Assembly: GCA_023387775.1 (NCBI GenBank) | Contig: JAEWHN010000055.1 | Span: 1 to 10,350 of the forward strand | Direction: 5' to 3' | DNA: 10,350 nt | Source: Pseudomonadota bacterium | GTDB taxonomy: Bacteria; Pseudomonadota; Alphaproteobacteria; Rhizobiales; Rhizobiaceae | In this document: positions 1 through 6,270 of the stretch, piece after piece | Position numbering within the stretch: the first letter of the stretch is position 1 | Layout of the letters: each line of letters starts with the position of its first letter | Position numbers and translations under genes: made by a program | The notes under the pieces: model-generated | What the model was told of the DNA's origin: nothing | Seen by the model: only the letters and a program-made list of their open reading frames with translations | Database searches by the model: none

Positions 1-998
1 TTCTCTCCCACAACCCGCATTTCTGCATCTCGGCGCTCAGCCGCTACACGCAGCGCGATTTCATCGCGCTCGTCGAGCGCCACGGCATCGCCTATCACGA
101 AAAGACGCTCGGCCAGCTTTTCTGCGATGGTTCGGCCACGCAGATCATCGCCATGCTGGTGGCCGAGATGAAGCGCAACGGCGCCGAGTTGCGGCTGGCC
201 ACTACCGTCGAGCGAATCGAGCGGACTGGTGACGGATTTTCTCTCGCGCTCTCGGGCGGCAATGTGCGCTGCTCGTCGCTGGTGGTGGCATGCGGTGGCA
301 AGTCGATCCCCAAGATGGGCGCGACCGGCTTCGGCTACGACATCGCCGCACAGTTCGGCCTCCGGGCGGTGGAGACGCGCCCGGCGCTGGTGCCGCTGAC
401 ATTCGACCAGAACACGCTGGCGCGGCTGAAGCCGCTGGCTGGCGTGGCGGTGGAGGCGGCAGCGATTTCGTGCGGCAAGACCCGCTTCGAGGAGGCGATG
501 CTGTTCACCCATCGCGGCATCAGCGGGCCGTCGATCCTGCAGATCTCGTCCTATTGGCGCGAGGGCGACGAGATCGGCATTTCCATGCTGCCGGGAACCG
601 ATATGTTCGAGGCGTTGCGGCAGGCCCGCGCCGCCAATGGCCGCCAGGCCCTGCAGACGGCGCTTGGCGCGCATCTGCCCAAGGCGCTTGCGCAGTCGAT
701 CGCCGAGGAGGCGCGTATGCCGGGCAACATTGCCGACCTTTCGGACAAGCAGCTTCGGCGCGCCGCCGAGATGGTCAATGGCTGGCGAATCAAACCAGCC
801 GGGTCGGAAGGCTACCGCACCGCCGAAGTGACCCTCGGCGGCGTCGACACGCGCGACCTCGATTCGAAGACCATGGCGGCCAGGGCCGTGCCAGGCCTCT
901 ATTTCATCGGCGAGGTCGTGGATGTGACCGGCTGGCTGGGCGGCTACAACTTCCAATGGGCCTGGTCTTCGGGCTGGTGCGCGGGGCAGGCGGCTTGA
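1..998 (+). CDS. HI0933/YhiN-family FAD-dependent oxidoreductase (5' end cut by the window)
   Basis: Predicted flavoprotein of the HI0933/YhiN family (often annotated NAD(P)/FAD-dependent oxidoreductase or aminoacetone oxidase family). The physiological substrate is unknown for most members. The frame is open from base 3, giving 331 visible residues before the TGA. Family proteins are usually about 390-400 residues, so roughly the first 60, including the N-terminal FAD-binding glycine motif, lie outside the window. Family stretches that can be seen are NPHFCISALSRYT at the edge, ERHGIAYHEKTLGQLFCDGSA soon after (written here only as a family signature), VVACGGKSIPKMGATGFGYD in the middle, FTHRGISGPSILQISSYW, and a C-terminal FAD-site motif ending GEVVDVTGWLGGYNFQWAWS. 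No frameshift is seen. The next gene follows on the same strand after 68 bases. The family call is firm; the biochemical role is not. Confidence 0.93.
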   Translation, partial: LSHNPHFCISALSRYTQRDFIALVERHGIAYHEKTLGQLFCDGSATQIIAMLVAEMKRNGAELRLATTVERIERTGDGFSLALSGGNVRCSSLVVACGGKSIPKMGATGFGYDIAAQFGLRAVETRPALVPLTFDQNTLARLKPLAGVAVEAAAISCGKTRFEEAMLFTHRGISGPSILQISSYWREGDEIGISMLPGTDMFEALRQARAANGRQALQTALGAHLPKALAQSIAEEARMPGNIADLSDKQLRRAAEMVNGWRIKPAGSEGYRTAEVTLGGVDTRDLDSKTMAARAVPGLYFIGEVVDVTGWLGGYNFQWAWSSGWCAGQAA

Positions 999-1066
999 GC
1001 GGCCGGGCGAGGGCAAAGGGCCGGCGCGTCAACCGCGTCTTAAAATCTTCGCGCCATGGTGCGCGC

Positions 1067-1852
1067 ATGGTTGGATTTGCACTTCCCAAACTGAGATGGC
1101 TGGTGCTGGGCGCCGTTGGCGCGGGCGTCTGGGCAATGACCCAGGAGCCGCCCACGCCGCGCAAGACGCCCTCGCGCCCGGCGGCGACGGTGCAACGCAA
1201 GGCGGAACCCCCGGTTGCGCCGCAACGGCAAGCCGCCGCCCCAAGCGCGCCGAAGCAGGTTGACGCCGCGCCGGCAACTTCGCCGAAGGAGACCGTGGCG
1301 CTGGCCGCGCGTCCGTCGCAGATGGTCACCAATTCGGTGGCAAAGCCGCAGCATCCGCTGCCGCAGCGCGCGCCCGACAAAATGCTCTACACGACCACGC
1401 GGGTGAACATGCGCGGCACCGCCAATGCCAGCGCGCCGCTGGTTGCGACGCTGGGCGTCGGCGAGGCGGTAAAGCCGATCGTGCGGGACGGCAAATGGCA
1501 ACTCGTGTCGGCGCGTGGCCACAAAGGCTGGATACTGGCCGAATATCTCCGAGCCGCCAGCCGCGAGGCGCCGCGCCCCGCGACAGCGGTGCCGGGCAGG
1601 ACCGGACCGGCCGCTGCGGTGGCTCGTGCCGAACCGCCTGCCAGCAGGCCGCAGCCCTATACGCCGCCGCGTCCCCAGACCACCGGGCTGCTTTCATCTG
1701 CCAAGGCGCTGTTCGGAGGAAAGCGGCCGCTGCGCGCGCCGCAGGCAGGCGACTGCCAATGCCCATACGACCTGATGATCGACGGCTCGCAGTGCGGCGA
1801 GCGCAGCGCCTATAGCCGCCGCAGCCGCCGAAACGTGCAGTGTTACATGTGA
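1067..1852 (+). CDS. SH3b-domain protein with N-terminal membrane anchor and Cys-containing C-terminal tail
   Basis: Predicted 261-residue envelope protein of unknown function. Residues about 8-24 form one hydrophobic segment (LRWLVLGAVGAGVWAM) after a short basic N-terminus, so it is a signal anchor or uncleaved signal peptide. Residues 25-105 are a low-complexity Pro/Ala/Lys-rich linker. Residues about 106-162 form a bacterial SH3 (SH3b) domain with TRVNMRGTANASAPLVATL, then DGKWQLVSARGHKGWILAEYL. Such domains usually bind peptidoglycan or other cell-wall ligands. A second Pro-rich linker follows. The tail (230-261) has Cys at 230, 232, 243 and 259 in a CQCPYD...CGERSAYSR...CY pattern, which I recall as a C-terminal motif in several rhizobial secreted proteins. 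The reading frame is open far upstream, but that part overlaps the flavoprotein gene. I chose the ATG at 1067 because the hydrophobic segment begins right after it. No clear Shine-Dalgarno is seen. Confidence 0.82.
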   Translation: MVGFALPKLRWLVLGAVGAGVWAMTQEPPTPRKTPSRPAATVQRKAEPPVAPQRQAAAPSAPKQVDAAPATSPKETVALAARPSQMVTNSVAKPQHPLPQRAPDKMLYTTTRVNMRGTANASAPLVATLGVGEAVKPIVRDGKWQLVSARGHKGWILAEYLRAASREAPRPATAVPGRTGPAAAVARAEPPASRPQPYTPPRPQTTGLLSSAKALFGGKRPLRAPQAGDCQCPYDLMIDGSQCGERSAYSRRSRRNVQCYM

Positions 1853-1865
1853 GCGGTACGGCTTC

Positions 1866-1885
1866 GCGCGTTCGACCGGACGCGC
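1866..1885. terminator. GC-rich hairpin between convergent genes (possible terminator)
   Basis: An 8-base-pair inverted repeat (GCGCGTTC at 1866-1873 against GGACGCGC at 1878-1885) with a GACC loop. It has one T-G wobble, which pairs only in plus-strand RNA. It lies in the 44-base gap between the stop of the SH3b gene and the stop of the convergent DUF883-like gene, where terminators are expected. No T-run follows on either strand, so it is not a classical intrinsic terminator. Chance pairing is possible in DNA this GC-rich. Confidence 0.3.
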
Positions 1886-1896
1886 TACGACAACGC

Positions 1897-2232
1897 CTAT
1901 CGACGCGCGAGCAGGCCTATCAGCAGGCCTAGAACCGCAAGACCCACCACCGTTGTGGCGACGGGGTTCTCGCGTGCGGCCTCGCGTACCTCTCGGGTGC
2001 GCCTGGCGATGTGAGGCATGGCGTCCTGCATCCGCGACAAGACCTCGTCGTAGATTTCAGATGCGCTGTGTTGCGTATCCTCGAGCGTGGAGGCTCCGCG
2101 CTTCGACAGCTTCTTCTTCAGCGACAGCACCTCGCGGCGCAGTGCCGATATCTGATCCTCCAGATCGTCGGTCAGGTCGTTGCGAAGCCTGGAAAACGAG
2201 TCGTCGCGAAGCCGGGAAAATGTGGAAGCCAT
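1897..2232 (-). CDS. DUF883 / ElaB-YqjD-like small tail-anchored protein
   Basis: Predicted 111-residue inner-membrane protein. Residues 1-45 are charged and helical, with coiled-coil character (LEDQISALRREVLSLKKKLSK). The middle is a further amphipathic helix. Residues 89-109 (ENPVATTVVGLAVLGLLIGLLAR) form a single C-terminal membrane segment ending in Arg-Arg. This charged helix plus ENP-hydrophobic-ARR tail is the DUF883 pattern of E. coli ElaB, YqjD and YgaM. Some of those bind ribosomes at the membrane in stationary phase; whether this one does is not known. The open frame continues upstream into cobT, but the ATG at 2232 has a strong ribosome site (GAGGA, 8 bases upstream), which decides the start. 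It lies 88 bases downstream of cobT on the same strand and may be read through from it or have its own promoter. It is not an obvious B12 gene. Confidence 0.85.
   Translation of the reverse strand: MASTFSRLRDDSFSRLRNDLTDDLEDQISALRREVLSLKKKLSKRGASTLEDTQHSASEIYDEVLSRMQDAMPHIARRTREVREAARENPVATTVVGLAVLGLLIGLLARR
2177..2224 (-). repeat. 24-bp imperfect tandem repeat inside the DUF883-like gene
   Basis: Two adjacent 24-base units (2177-2200 and 2201-2224) match at 20 of 24 positions. The unit is a multiple of three, so the frame is kept. It encodes two copies of an eight-residue block, FSRLRDDS then FSRLRNDL, at residues about 5-20 of the small membrane protein. It looks like a recent in-frame duplication extending the charged N-terminal helix. 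Confidence 0.8.
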
Positions 2233-2240
2233 TCGGGAAA

Positions 2241-2245
2241 TCCTC
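2241..2245 (-). promoter_or_regulatory. Shine-Dalgarno of the DUF883-like gene
   Basis: GAGGA on the minus strand, 8 bases before the ATG at 2232. It is one of the best ribosome sites in the window and fixes the start of a gene whose open frame otherwise extends hundreds of bases upstream. Confidence 0.7.
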
Positions 2246-2284
2246 GTTAGCGTGATGGAGCCAGAACGACCGCTGCCGCCTTTG

Positions 2285-2301
2285 GTTCCACCCGCTGGAA
2301 C
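2285..2301 (-). terminator. Short hairpin downstream of cobT (possible terminator or processing site)
   Basis: A perfect 6-base-pair inverted repeat (GTTCCA at 2285-2290 and TGGAAC at 2296-2301) with a 5-base loop. It begins about 20 bases past the cobT stop on the minus strand, in the 88-base gap before the DUF883-like gene. No T-run follows in the minus-strand sense. It could attenuate transcription at the end of the cobA-cobB-cobS-cobT block or be chance. Confidence 0.25.
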
Positions 2302-2320
2302 GGGGCCTGCCGCCTCCGGG

Positions 2321-3331
2321 CTATTTCTCCGAAACGCCGGCCTCGACGAAGCTTGCCATGCCGGTGTGGCATTCGAGCGCCGAGCGCACGACGTTGATCG
2401 CCAGGCACGCGCCCGAACCTTCGCCAAGCCGCATGCCGAGGTCGAACAGCGGCTTGAGTTCCAGAGCTTCCAGCAGCGCCCGGTGCCCGGCCTCCGCCGA
2501 GACATGGGCGGCAAGCACGTGGTCCAGGCCCCCATCGTGCAGCCGGCACAGCGGCGCCACCGCGGCGGTGCAGACGAAACCGTCGAGCAGCACCGGCACG
2601 CCATGCCGGCGCGCGGCAAGCGTGGCGCCGAAGATGGCCGCAAGCTCGCGCCCGCCGAGTGCAGCAGCGACCCTGAGCGGGTCGGAGAGCGCATCTGCGT
2701 GAAGCGCAAGGCCCTTGTCGATGGCCGTCACCTTCCGCTTCAGGCCCGCGTCGTCCACACCGGTGCCTCGGCCGGTCCATCTTTCCGCGCCGCCGCCGAA
2801 GAGGGCGGCTGCGATGGCCGCGGCCGGCGTAGTATTGCCGATGCCCATTTCGCCGAAGCAGATCAGGTCGGTGTCCTTGCTCACTGCCTCATAGCCGGCC
2901 GAGACGGCGGCGAGGAATTCCTGCTCGTCCATCGCCGGCTCCTGCGTGAAGTCGCCGGTCTGGCGCTCGAGTTCGAGCGGCACGACGGCAAGCTCGGCTC
3001 CGGCGATGCGGGCCAGCTGGTTGATGGCCGCGCCGCCGCCGGCAAAATTCGCCACCATCTGTACGGTCACTTCTGACGGATAGGCCGAGACACCCTGCGC
3101 GGTGACGCCATGCGAGCCTGCAAAGACGATCACTTTCACCTTGTCGAGCTTGGGCATGTCGCGGCCCTGCCAGCGGCCCAGCCAGGCGGCGATGGTTTCG
3201 AGCCGGCCGAGGCTGCCCTGCGGCTTGGTCAGCGTGTCCTGGCGGCGGGCAACCGCTTCCGCTGCCGAGTCGCTGCCCGTGGGCAGGTTTTCGCAGGCGG
3301 CGCGCAGGTCGTCGAACGAGGTGAAGGTCAT
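2321..3331 (-). CDS. cobT: Nicotinate-nucleotide-dimethylbenzimidazole phosphoribosyltransferase CobT
   Basis: Transfers the phosphoribosyl group of nicotinate mononucleotide to 5,6-dimethylbenzimidazole, giving alpha-ribazole phosphate for the lower loop of cobalamin. It is cytoplasmic. The 336-residue length fits the family (about 335-360). Family motifs in order: LTKPQGSLGRLE (34-45), FAGSHGVTAQGVSAYPSEVT (70-89), FGEMGIGNTTPAAA (159-172), GRGTGVDD (187-194), LLDGFVCTAAVAPL (248-261) and HVSAEAGH (276-283). MRLGEGSGA (300-308) carries Glu304, which aligns with the proposed catalytic base Glu317 of the Salmonella enzyme. The ATG at 3331 is preceded by CGGAG at 9 bases (3341-3345). It lies 19 bases after the cobS stop and is last in the cobA-cobB-cobS-cobT block. 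The enzyme is called CobU in P. denitrificans; it is not the cobaltochelatase subunit also named CobT. Confidence 0.96.
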   Translation of the reverse strand: MTFTSFDDLRAACENLPTGSDSAAEAVARRQDTLTKPQGSLGRLETIAAWLGRWQGRDMPKLDKVKVIVFAGSHGVTAQGVSAYPSEVTVQMVANFAGGGAAINQLARIAGAELAVVPLELERQTGDFTQEPAMDEQEFLAAVSAGYEAVSKDTDLICFGEMGIGNTTPAAAIAAALFGGGAERWTGRGTGVDDAGLKRKVTAIDKGLALHADALSDPLRVAAALGGRELAAIFGATLAARRHGVPVLLDGFVCTAAVAPLCRLHDGGLDHVLAAHVSAEAGHRALLEALELKPLFDLGMRLGEGSGACLAINVVRSALECHTGMASFVEAGVSEK

Positions 3332-3350
3332 TGTAGGGAACTCCGATAGG

Positions 3351-4118
3351 TCAAACGAGAATTGCGCTTGCGGCAAGCAGGACGAGGATTTCCGCGCCCT
3401 GCTGCAGCGCGCCGATGGTGTCGCCGGTGTGGCCGCCAATCTGGCCGAGGCAGAGCCAGCGCAACAGGAGGAACCAGAGCGCGAGCAGGGCGGCGACCGC
3501 TATGGCGCCGGGCAGGCCGAGCAGGAGCAGGGCAAGTGCGCCCAGCACCGCGCTGGCGATGGCGACATCGGCCGAAGGCGCGCCGGCGTCCGCCGCAAGG
3601 CCCTGCGGGCGGGCGGAGGGCAGCAGGTGCATGAAGCCGGGGATCAGCCCGCGCGAGGCGGCGTGCGCTGCGATGAGCGCGCTGAACACATGCGGCACGC
3701 TGGCCAGCTCGGAAAGCGCGCTCCAGCGCAGCAGGATCGACAGCGCGAGCGTGGCCACGCCGTAGGTGCCGACGCGGCTGTCGCGCATGATCTCCATCTT
3801 GCGCTCAGCTGTGCGGCCTCCGCCAAAACCGTCGGCGGTGTCGCCCAGCCCGTCCTCGTGCAGGCAGAAGGTGACGAGCATGGTGGCGCCGAGCGCCAGC
3901 GCCGCCGCCGGACCGGCGGCAAGGCCGAGCCATTTTGCGATGGCAAAGACAATGCCGCCAATCAGCGCCACCCCGACGCCGACGAGCGGCGCCGCCCAGA
4001 GGGCGGACGACAGGCTGCGGCCGTTGAAATCGAGATGCGGCAGCGGCAGGCGGGTCAGGAAGACGAGCGCAAGGGCAAAGTCCTTGCCGACCTTATCCAA
4101 GAAACCACCGCCGCCCAT
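3351..4118 (-). CDS. cobS: Adenosylcobinamide-GDP ribazoletransferase (cobalamin-5'-phosphate synthase) CobS
   Basis: Integral membrane enzyme that joins adenosylcobinamide-GDP to alpha-ribazole or its phosphate, the last assembly step of cobalamin. The 255-residue length is typical. The sequence is strongly hydrophobic with several membrane helices (about 39-62, 68-85, 117-131, 184-203 and 204-222). Diagnostic acidic motifs are HEDGLGDTADGFGGGR (87-102), a metal/phosphate-binding loop, and GGHTGDTIGA (228-237) near the C-terminus. The N-terminal ALVFLTRLPLP (17-27) is also family-typical. The ATG at 4118 lies 3 bases after the cobB stop and has an AAGGG ribosome site about 8 bases upstream, inside the end of cobB. 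It works with CobT, encoded directly downstream. The P. denitrificans name is CobV; do not confuse it with the cobaltochelatase subunit CobS. Confidence 0.96.
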   Translation of the reverse strand: MGGGGFLDKVGKDFALALVFLTRLPLPHLDFNGRSLSSALWAAPLVGVGVALIGGIVFAIAKWLGLAAGPAAALALGATMLVTFCLHEDGLGDTADGFGGGRTAERKMEIMRDSRVGTYGVATLALSILLRWSALSELASVPHVFSALIAAHAASRGLIPGFMHLLPSARPQGLAADAGAPSADVAIASAVLGALALLLLGLPGAIAVAALLALWFLLLRWLCLGQIGGHTGDTIGALQQGAEILVLLAASAILV

Positions 4119-4121
4119 CGC

Positions 4122-5435
4122 TCAGCCCTTCGCGATCGCGTGGAAGAAGGTGCCGCTGACATGGCCGCGCCGGCCACCCGCCGCACCCAGCGGGTTGCCC
4201 TGGCCGTCGGCCAGTTCGGCGAGCTTTTCGTCAGCGCCGGGCGCGACGACCTGCGCGTAATGGAACTCATGCCCGCGCACGAGCGTGCCTTTTTGTCCAA
4301 GCGGACAGTCGGCCAGCAGCGTTGCCTGCCGGTAGCCAAGGTTCATCTTGCGCTTGGCGAAGCTGGTGGAATGGCCGAGCAGGCCAAGCACCTCATGCGT
4401 CACACCATCGGCGTCCTCCAGCGTCTCGCCGAGCGTCATGAAGCCGCCGCACTCGCCATGGACCGGCCGCGTCGCCGCGAAGGCGCGCATGCCGTCGCGG
4501 AAATTCCGCGCGGCGGCGAGCTTTCCGGCATGCAGTTCCGGGTAGCCGCCGGGCAGCCAACAGACGTCGCAGTCCTCGCGCGGCGCCTCGTCGGCCAGCG
4601 GTGAGAAGGGCACGATCTCCGCGCCGGCCTTCTTCCAATGCGCGGCGACATGCGGATAGACGAAGGTGAAAGCGGCATCCTGGGCCAGCGCGATGCGCTG
4701 GCCGGGCGGCGGCAGCGCATCGGAAAAAAACGCGCCTTGCGGCGTCAGGGGCGTCATCAGCGCCATGATCGCATCGAGGTCGACCGAACGCTCGGCCATG
4801 TCGGCGAGCCGGTCGAGATGCGCCATCAGGTCGGCATGCTCGCCCGCCTGCACGAGCCCGAGATGACGCTCGGGCAAGGCCAGCGCCGAATCGCGCATCA
4901 CCGCGCCGACGACCGGCAGGCCGATCGCCTCGATGGCATCGCCCGCAAGCCGCCTGTGGCGCTCGCTGCCCAGCCGGTTCAGCACCACGCCGGCGATACG
5001 CACCTGCGGATCGTAAGTCGCAAAGCCCTTGGCGATGGCCGCCGCCGTCTGCGACTGGCCCGATACGTCGAGCACCAGAAGCACCGGCAGGCCGTAGAGC
5101 CGCGCGAGGTCTGCCGCCGAGCCCGAACGGCCCGGCGCGCTCGGAATTCCGTCGAACAGGCCCATCGCGCTTTCCAGCACGATCATGTCGGCCTGCGAAG
5201 CTGCTTGCGACGCCAGCGCGTTGAGCAGCGTCGGCGACATCGCCCAGCTGTCGAGATTGACGCCCGGCCGGCCAGTGGCCGCATGGTGGAAGCCGGGGTC
5301 GATATAGTCGGGGCCCGACTTCGCGCCGCCGACGCTCAAGCCCCGCCGCGCCAGGGCACGCAGAATGCCGATGGTGACGCTGGTCTTGCCCGAGCCCGAG
5401 CGCGGCGCGCCGACGATCAGCCCGCGTGCGCTCAT
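4122..5435 (-). CDS. cobB: Cobyrinic acid a,c-diamide synthase CobB (CobB/CbiA family)
   Basis: Glutamine- and ATP-dependent amidation of the a and c carboxylates. In the aerobic route the substrate is hydrogenobyrinic acid, before cobalt insertion. It is cytoplasmic. The 437-residue length is typical. The N-terminal synthetase domain (about 1-190) has the P-loop GAPRSGSGKTS (9-19), then KSGPDYIDPGFH (39-50), GRPGVNLDSWAM (55-66), ESAMGLFDG (88-96) and LDVSGQSQT (122-130). The C-terminal class I glutamine amidotransferase-like domain (about 245-437) has WLPGGYPELHA (293-303) and HGECGGFM (326-333), with Cys329 as the likely nucleophile. His432, in SGTFFHAIAKG at the end, probably plays the His role. 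The start codon overlaps the cobA stop in an ATGA, suggesting translational coupling. Whether the substrate is the cobalt-free or the cobalt-containing acid cannot be read from sequence by eye. The cob-type neighbours favour the cobalt-free one. Confidence 0.96.
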   Translation of the reverse strand: MSARGLIVGAPRSGSGKTSVTIGILRALARRGLSVGGAKSGPDYIDPGFHHAATGRPGVNLDSWAMSPTLLNALASQAASQADMIVLESAMGLFDGIPSAPGRSGSAADLARLYGLPVLLVLDVSGQSQTAAAIAKGFATYDPQVRIAGVVLNRLGSERHRRLAGDAIEAIGLPVVGAVMRDSALALPERHLGLVQAGEHADLMAHLDRLADMAERSVDLDAIMALMTPLTPQGAFFSDALPPPGQRIALAQDAAFTFVYPHVAAHWKKAGAEIVPFSPLADEAPREDCDVCWLPGGYPELHAGKLAAARNFRDGMRAFAATRPVHGECGGFMTLGETLEDADGVTHEVLGLLGHSTSFAKRKMNLGYRQATLLADCPLGQKGTLVRGHEFHYAQVVAPGADEKLAELADGQGNPLGAAGGRRGHVSGTFFHAIAKG

Positions 5436-6217
5436 GCTACCCCCAGCAGTTCGGCGCGCTTCGCCACGATGCCGCCGACGACGATGAGGGCCGGCGACAC
5501 CACATTTTCGCGCGCGGCGGTTTCGACCAGCGTGCCTAGTGTTGCGGTGACGGTGCGTTCCTGTGGCAGCGAGGCGTTCTCCACGAGCGCTGCCGGCGTA
5601 TCGGCCGCCAACCCGCCCGCCAGAAGCTCGGCCACCGTCTCGGCCATGTGGGTCAGACCCATATAGATGACGATGGGCTGGCCGGTGCGGGCAAGTGCTG
5701 CCCAGTCCGGCCGGTCGTCTGAGACGGCGGCAAAGCCGGTGGCGAGGATGATCGCGCCATTGACCCCGCGCACCGTGGCCGGAATGCCCGCCGAGGTGAG
5801 GCCGCCAAAGGCCGAGGTGACGCCCGAGAGCACGCGCCAGGGAATGTTCTCGCGGGTCAGCACCAGCGCTTCCTCCGCGCCGCGGCCGAAGACGAAGGGG
5901 TGTCCGCCCTTCAGCCGCAGCACCTTGCGGCCCTCGCGCGCCAGCTTCACCAGCAGCGCGTTGATGTCGTCCTGCGGGATCGAAAGCCTGCCGCCACGCT
6001 TGCCGACGAAGAATTTTTCGGCCTGCTCGGCAACGGCGACGATTTCGGGCGACACCAGCGCGTCGTGCACCAGCGCATCCGCCTGTGCGAGCGCGGACAG
6101 CACGTCGAGCGTCAGCAACCCCGGGTCGCCGGGGCCTGCACCGGCCAGCCAGACATGGCCGGGTTCGAGCACCTGCGGCTCATGATTCAAACGGGCGATA
6201 GCTTTTTCAAGACTCAT
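5432..6217 (-). CDS. cobA: Uroporphyrinogen-III C-methyltransferase CobA (SUMT), with unusual motif residues
   Basis: Uses two S-adenosylmethionine molecules to methylate uroporphyrinogen III at C2 and C7, giving precorrin-2, the entry to B12 (and sirohaem). It has 261 residues. The tetrapyrrole methylase fold is clear: VWLAGAGPGDPGLLTLDVL (22-40), HDALV (51-55), GKRGG (72-76), LRLKGGHPFVFGRGAEE (100-116), SGVTSAFGGLTSAGIPATVR (131-150), YMGL (185-188), and PALIVVGGIV near the C-terminus. Several positions differ from the usual SUMT consensus: His106 replaces the Asp of GGDPF, Val149 replaces the His of THR, Phe162 replaces the His of TGH, and Ser131 replaces the Pro of PGIT. The fold seems intact, so I still call it SUMT. 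It is first in the cobA-cobB-cobS-cobT block and divergent from cbiD across 53 bases. The ribosome site before the ATG at 6217 is weak. Confidence 0.9.
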   Translation of the reverse strand: MSLEKAIARLNHEPQVLEPGHVWLAGAGPGDPGLLTLDVLSALAQADALVHDALVSPEIVAVAEQAEKFFVGKRGGRLSIPQDDINALLVKLAREGRKVLRLKGGHPFVFGRGAEEALVLTRENIPWRVLSGVTSAFGGLTSAGIPATVRGVNGAIILATGFAAVSDDRPDWAALARTGQPIVIYMGLTHMAETVAELLAGGLAADTPAALVENASLPQERTVTATLGTLVETAARENVVSPALIVVGGIVAKRAELLGVA

Positions 6218-6270
6218 GAATGCCGCTTTCGACGATGACGCGGAGCGTCGCCAAGCCTATAGATTGCGCC
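6218..6270. promoter_or_regulatory. Divergent cobA / cbiD intergenic region
   Basis: These 53 bases separate the cobA start (minus) from the chosen cbiD start (plus) and must hold or adjoin promoters for both, unless those lie inside the genes. Visible elements are a palindrome GACGC-GGA-GCGTC at 6237-6249 and a TATAGATT stretch at 6258-6265. The latter resembles a -10 element for cbiD and would start transcription near the ATG at 6271; its core CTATAG is itself palindromic. No convincing -35 is seen in either direction. The region is far too short for a cobalamin riboswitch. If cbiD instead starts at 6220, most of this region is coding. Confidence 0.4.

Noticed and set aside
290..1066. The upstream extension of the SH3b-protein frame through the flavoprotein gene.
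   Set aside because: It overlaps the conserved end of the flavoprotein in another frame and encodes Arg/Gly-rich sequence. The hydrophobic anchor right after 1067 marks the true start.
1897..2709. A 270-codon reading of the DUF883-like frame starting inside cobT.
   Set aside because: The first 159 codons overlap cobT out of frame and are low-complexity. The ATG at 2232 has a strong ribosome site and gives the family length.
3102..4604. A 500-codon open frame on the plus strand opposite cobT, cobS and cobB.
   Set aside because: It is antisense to three genes with firm family motifs. Its translation is rich in Arg, Ala, Gly and Gln and shows no recognisable domain; such shadow frames are common in high-GC DNA.
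4638..5666. A 342-codon open frame on the plus strand opposite cobB and cobA.
   Set aside because: Low-complexity, Arg/His/Gln-rich translation with no known motif, antisense to conserved coding sequence.
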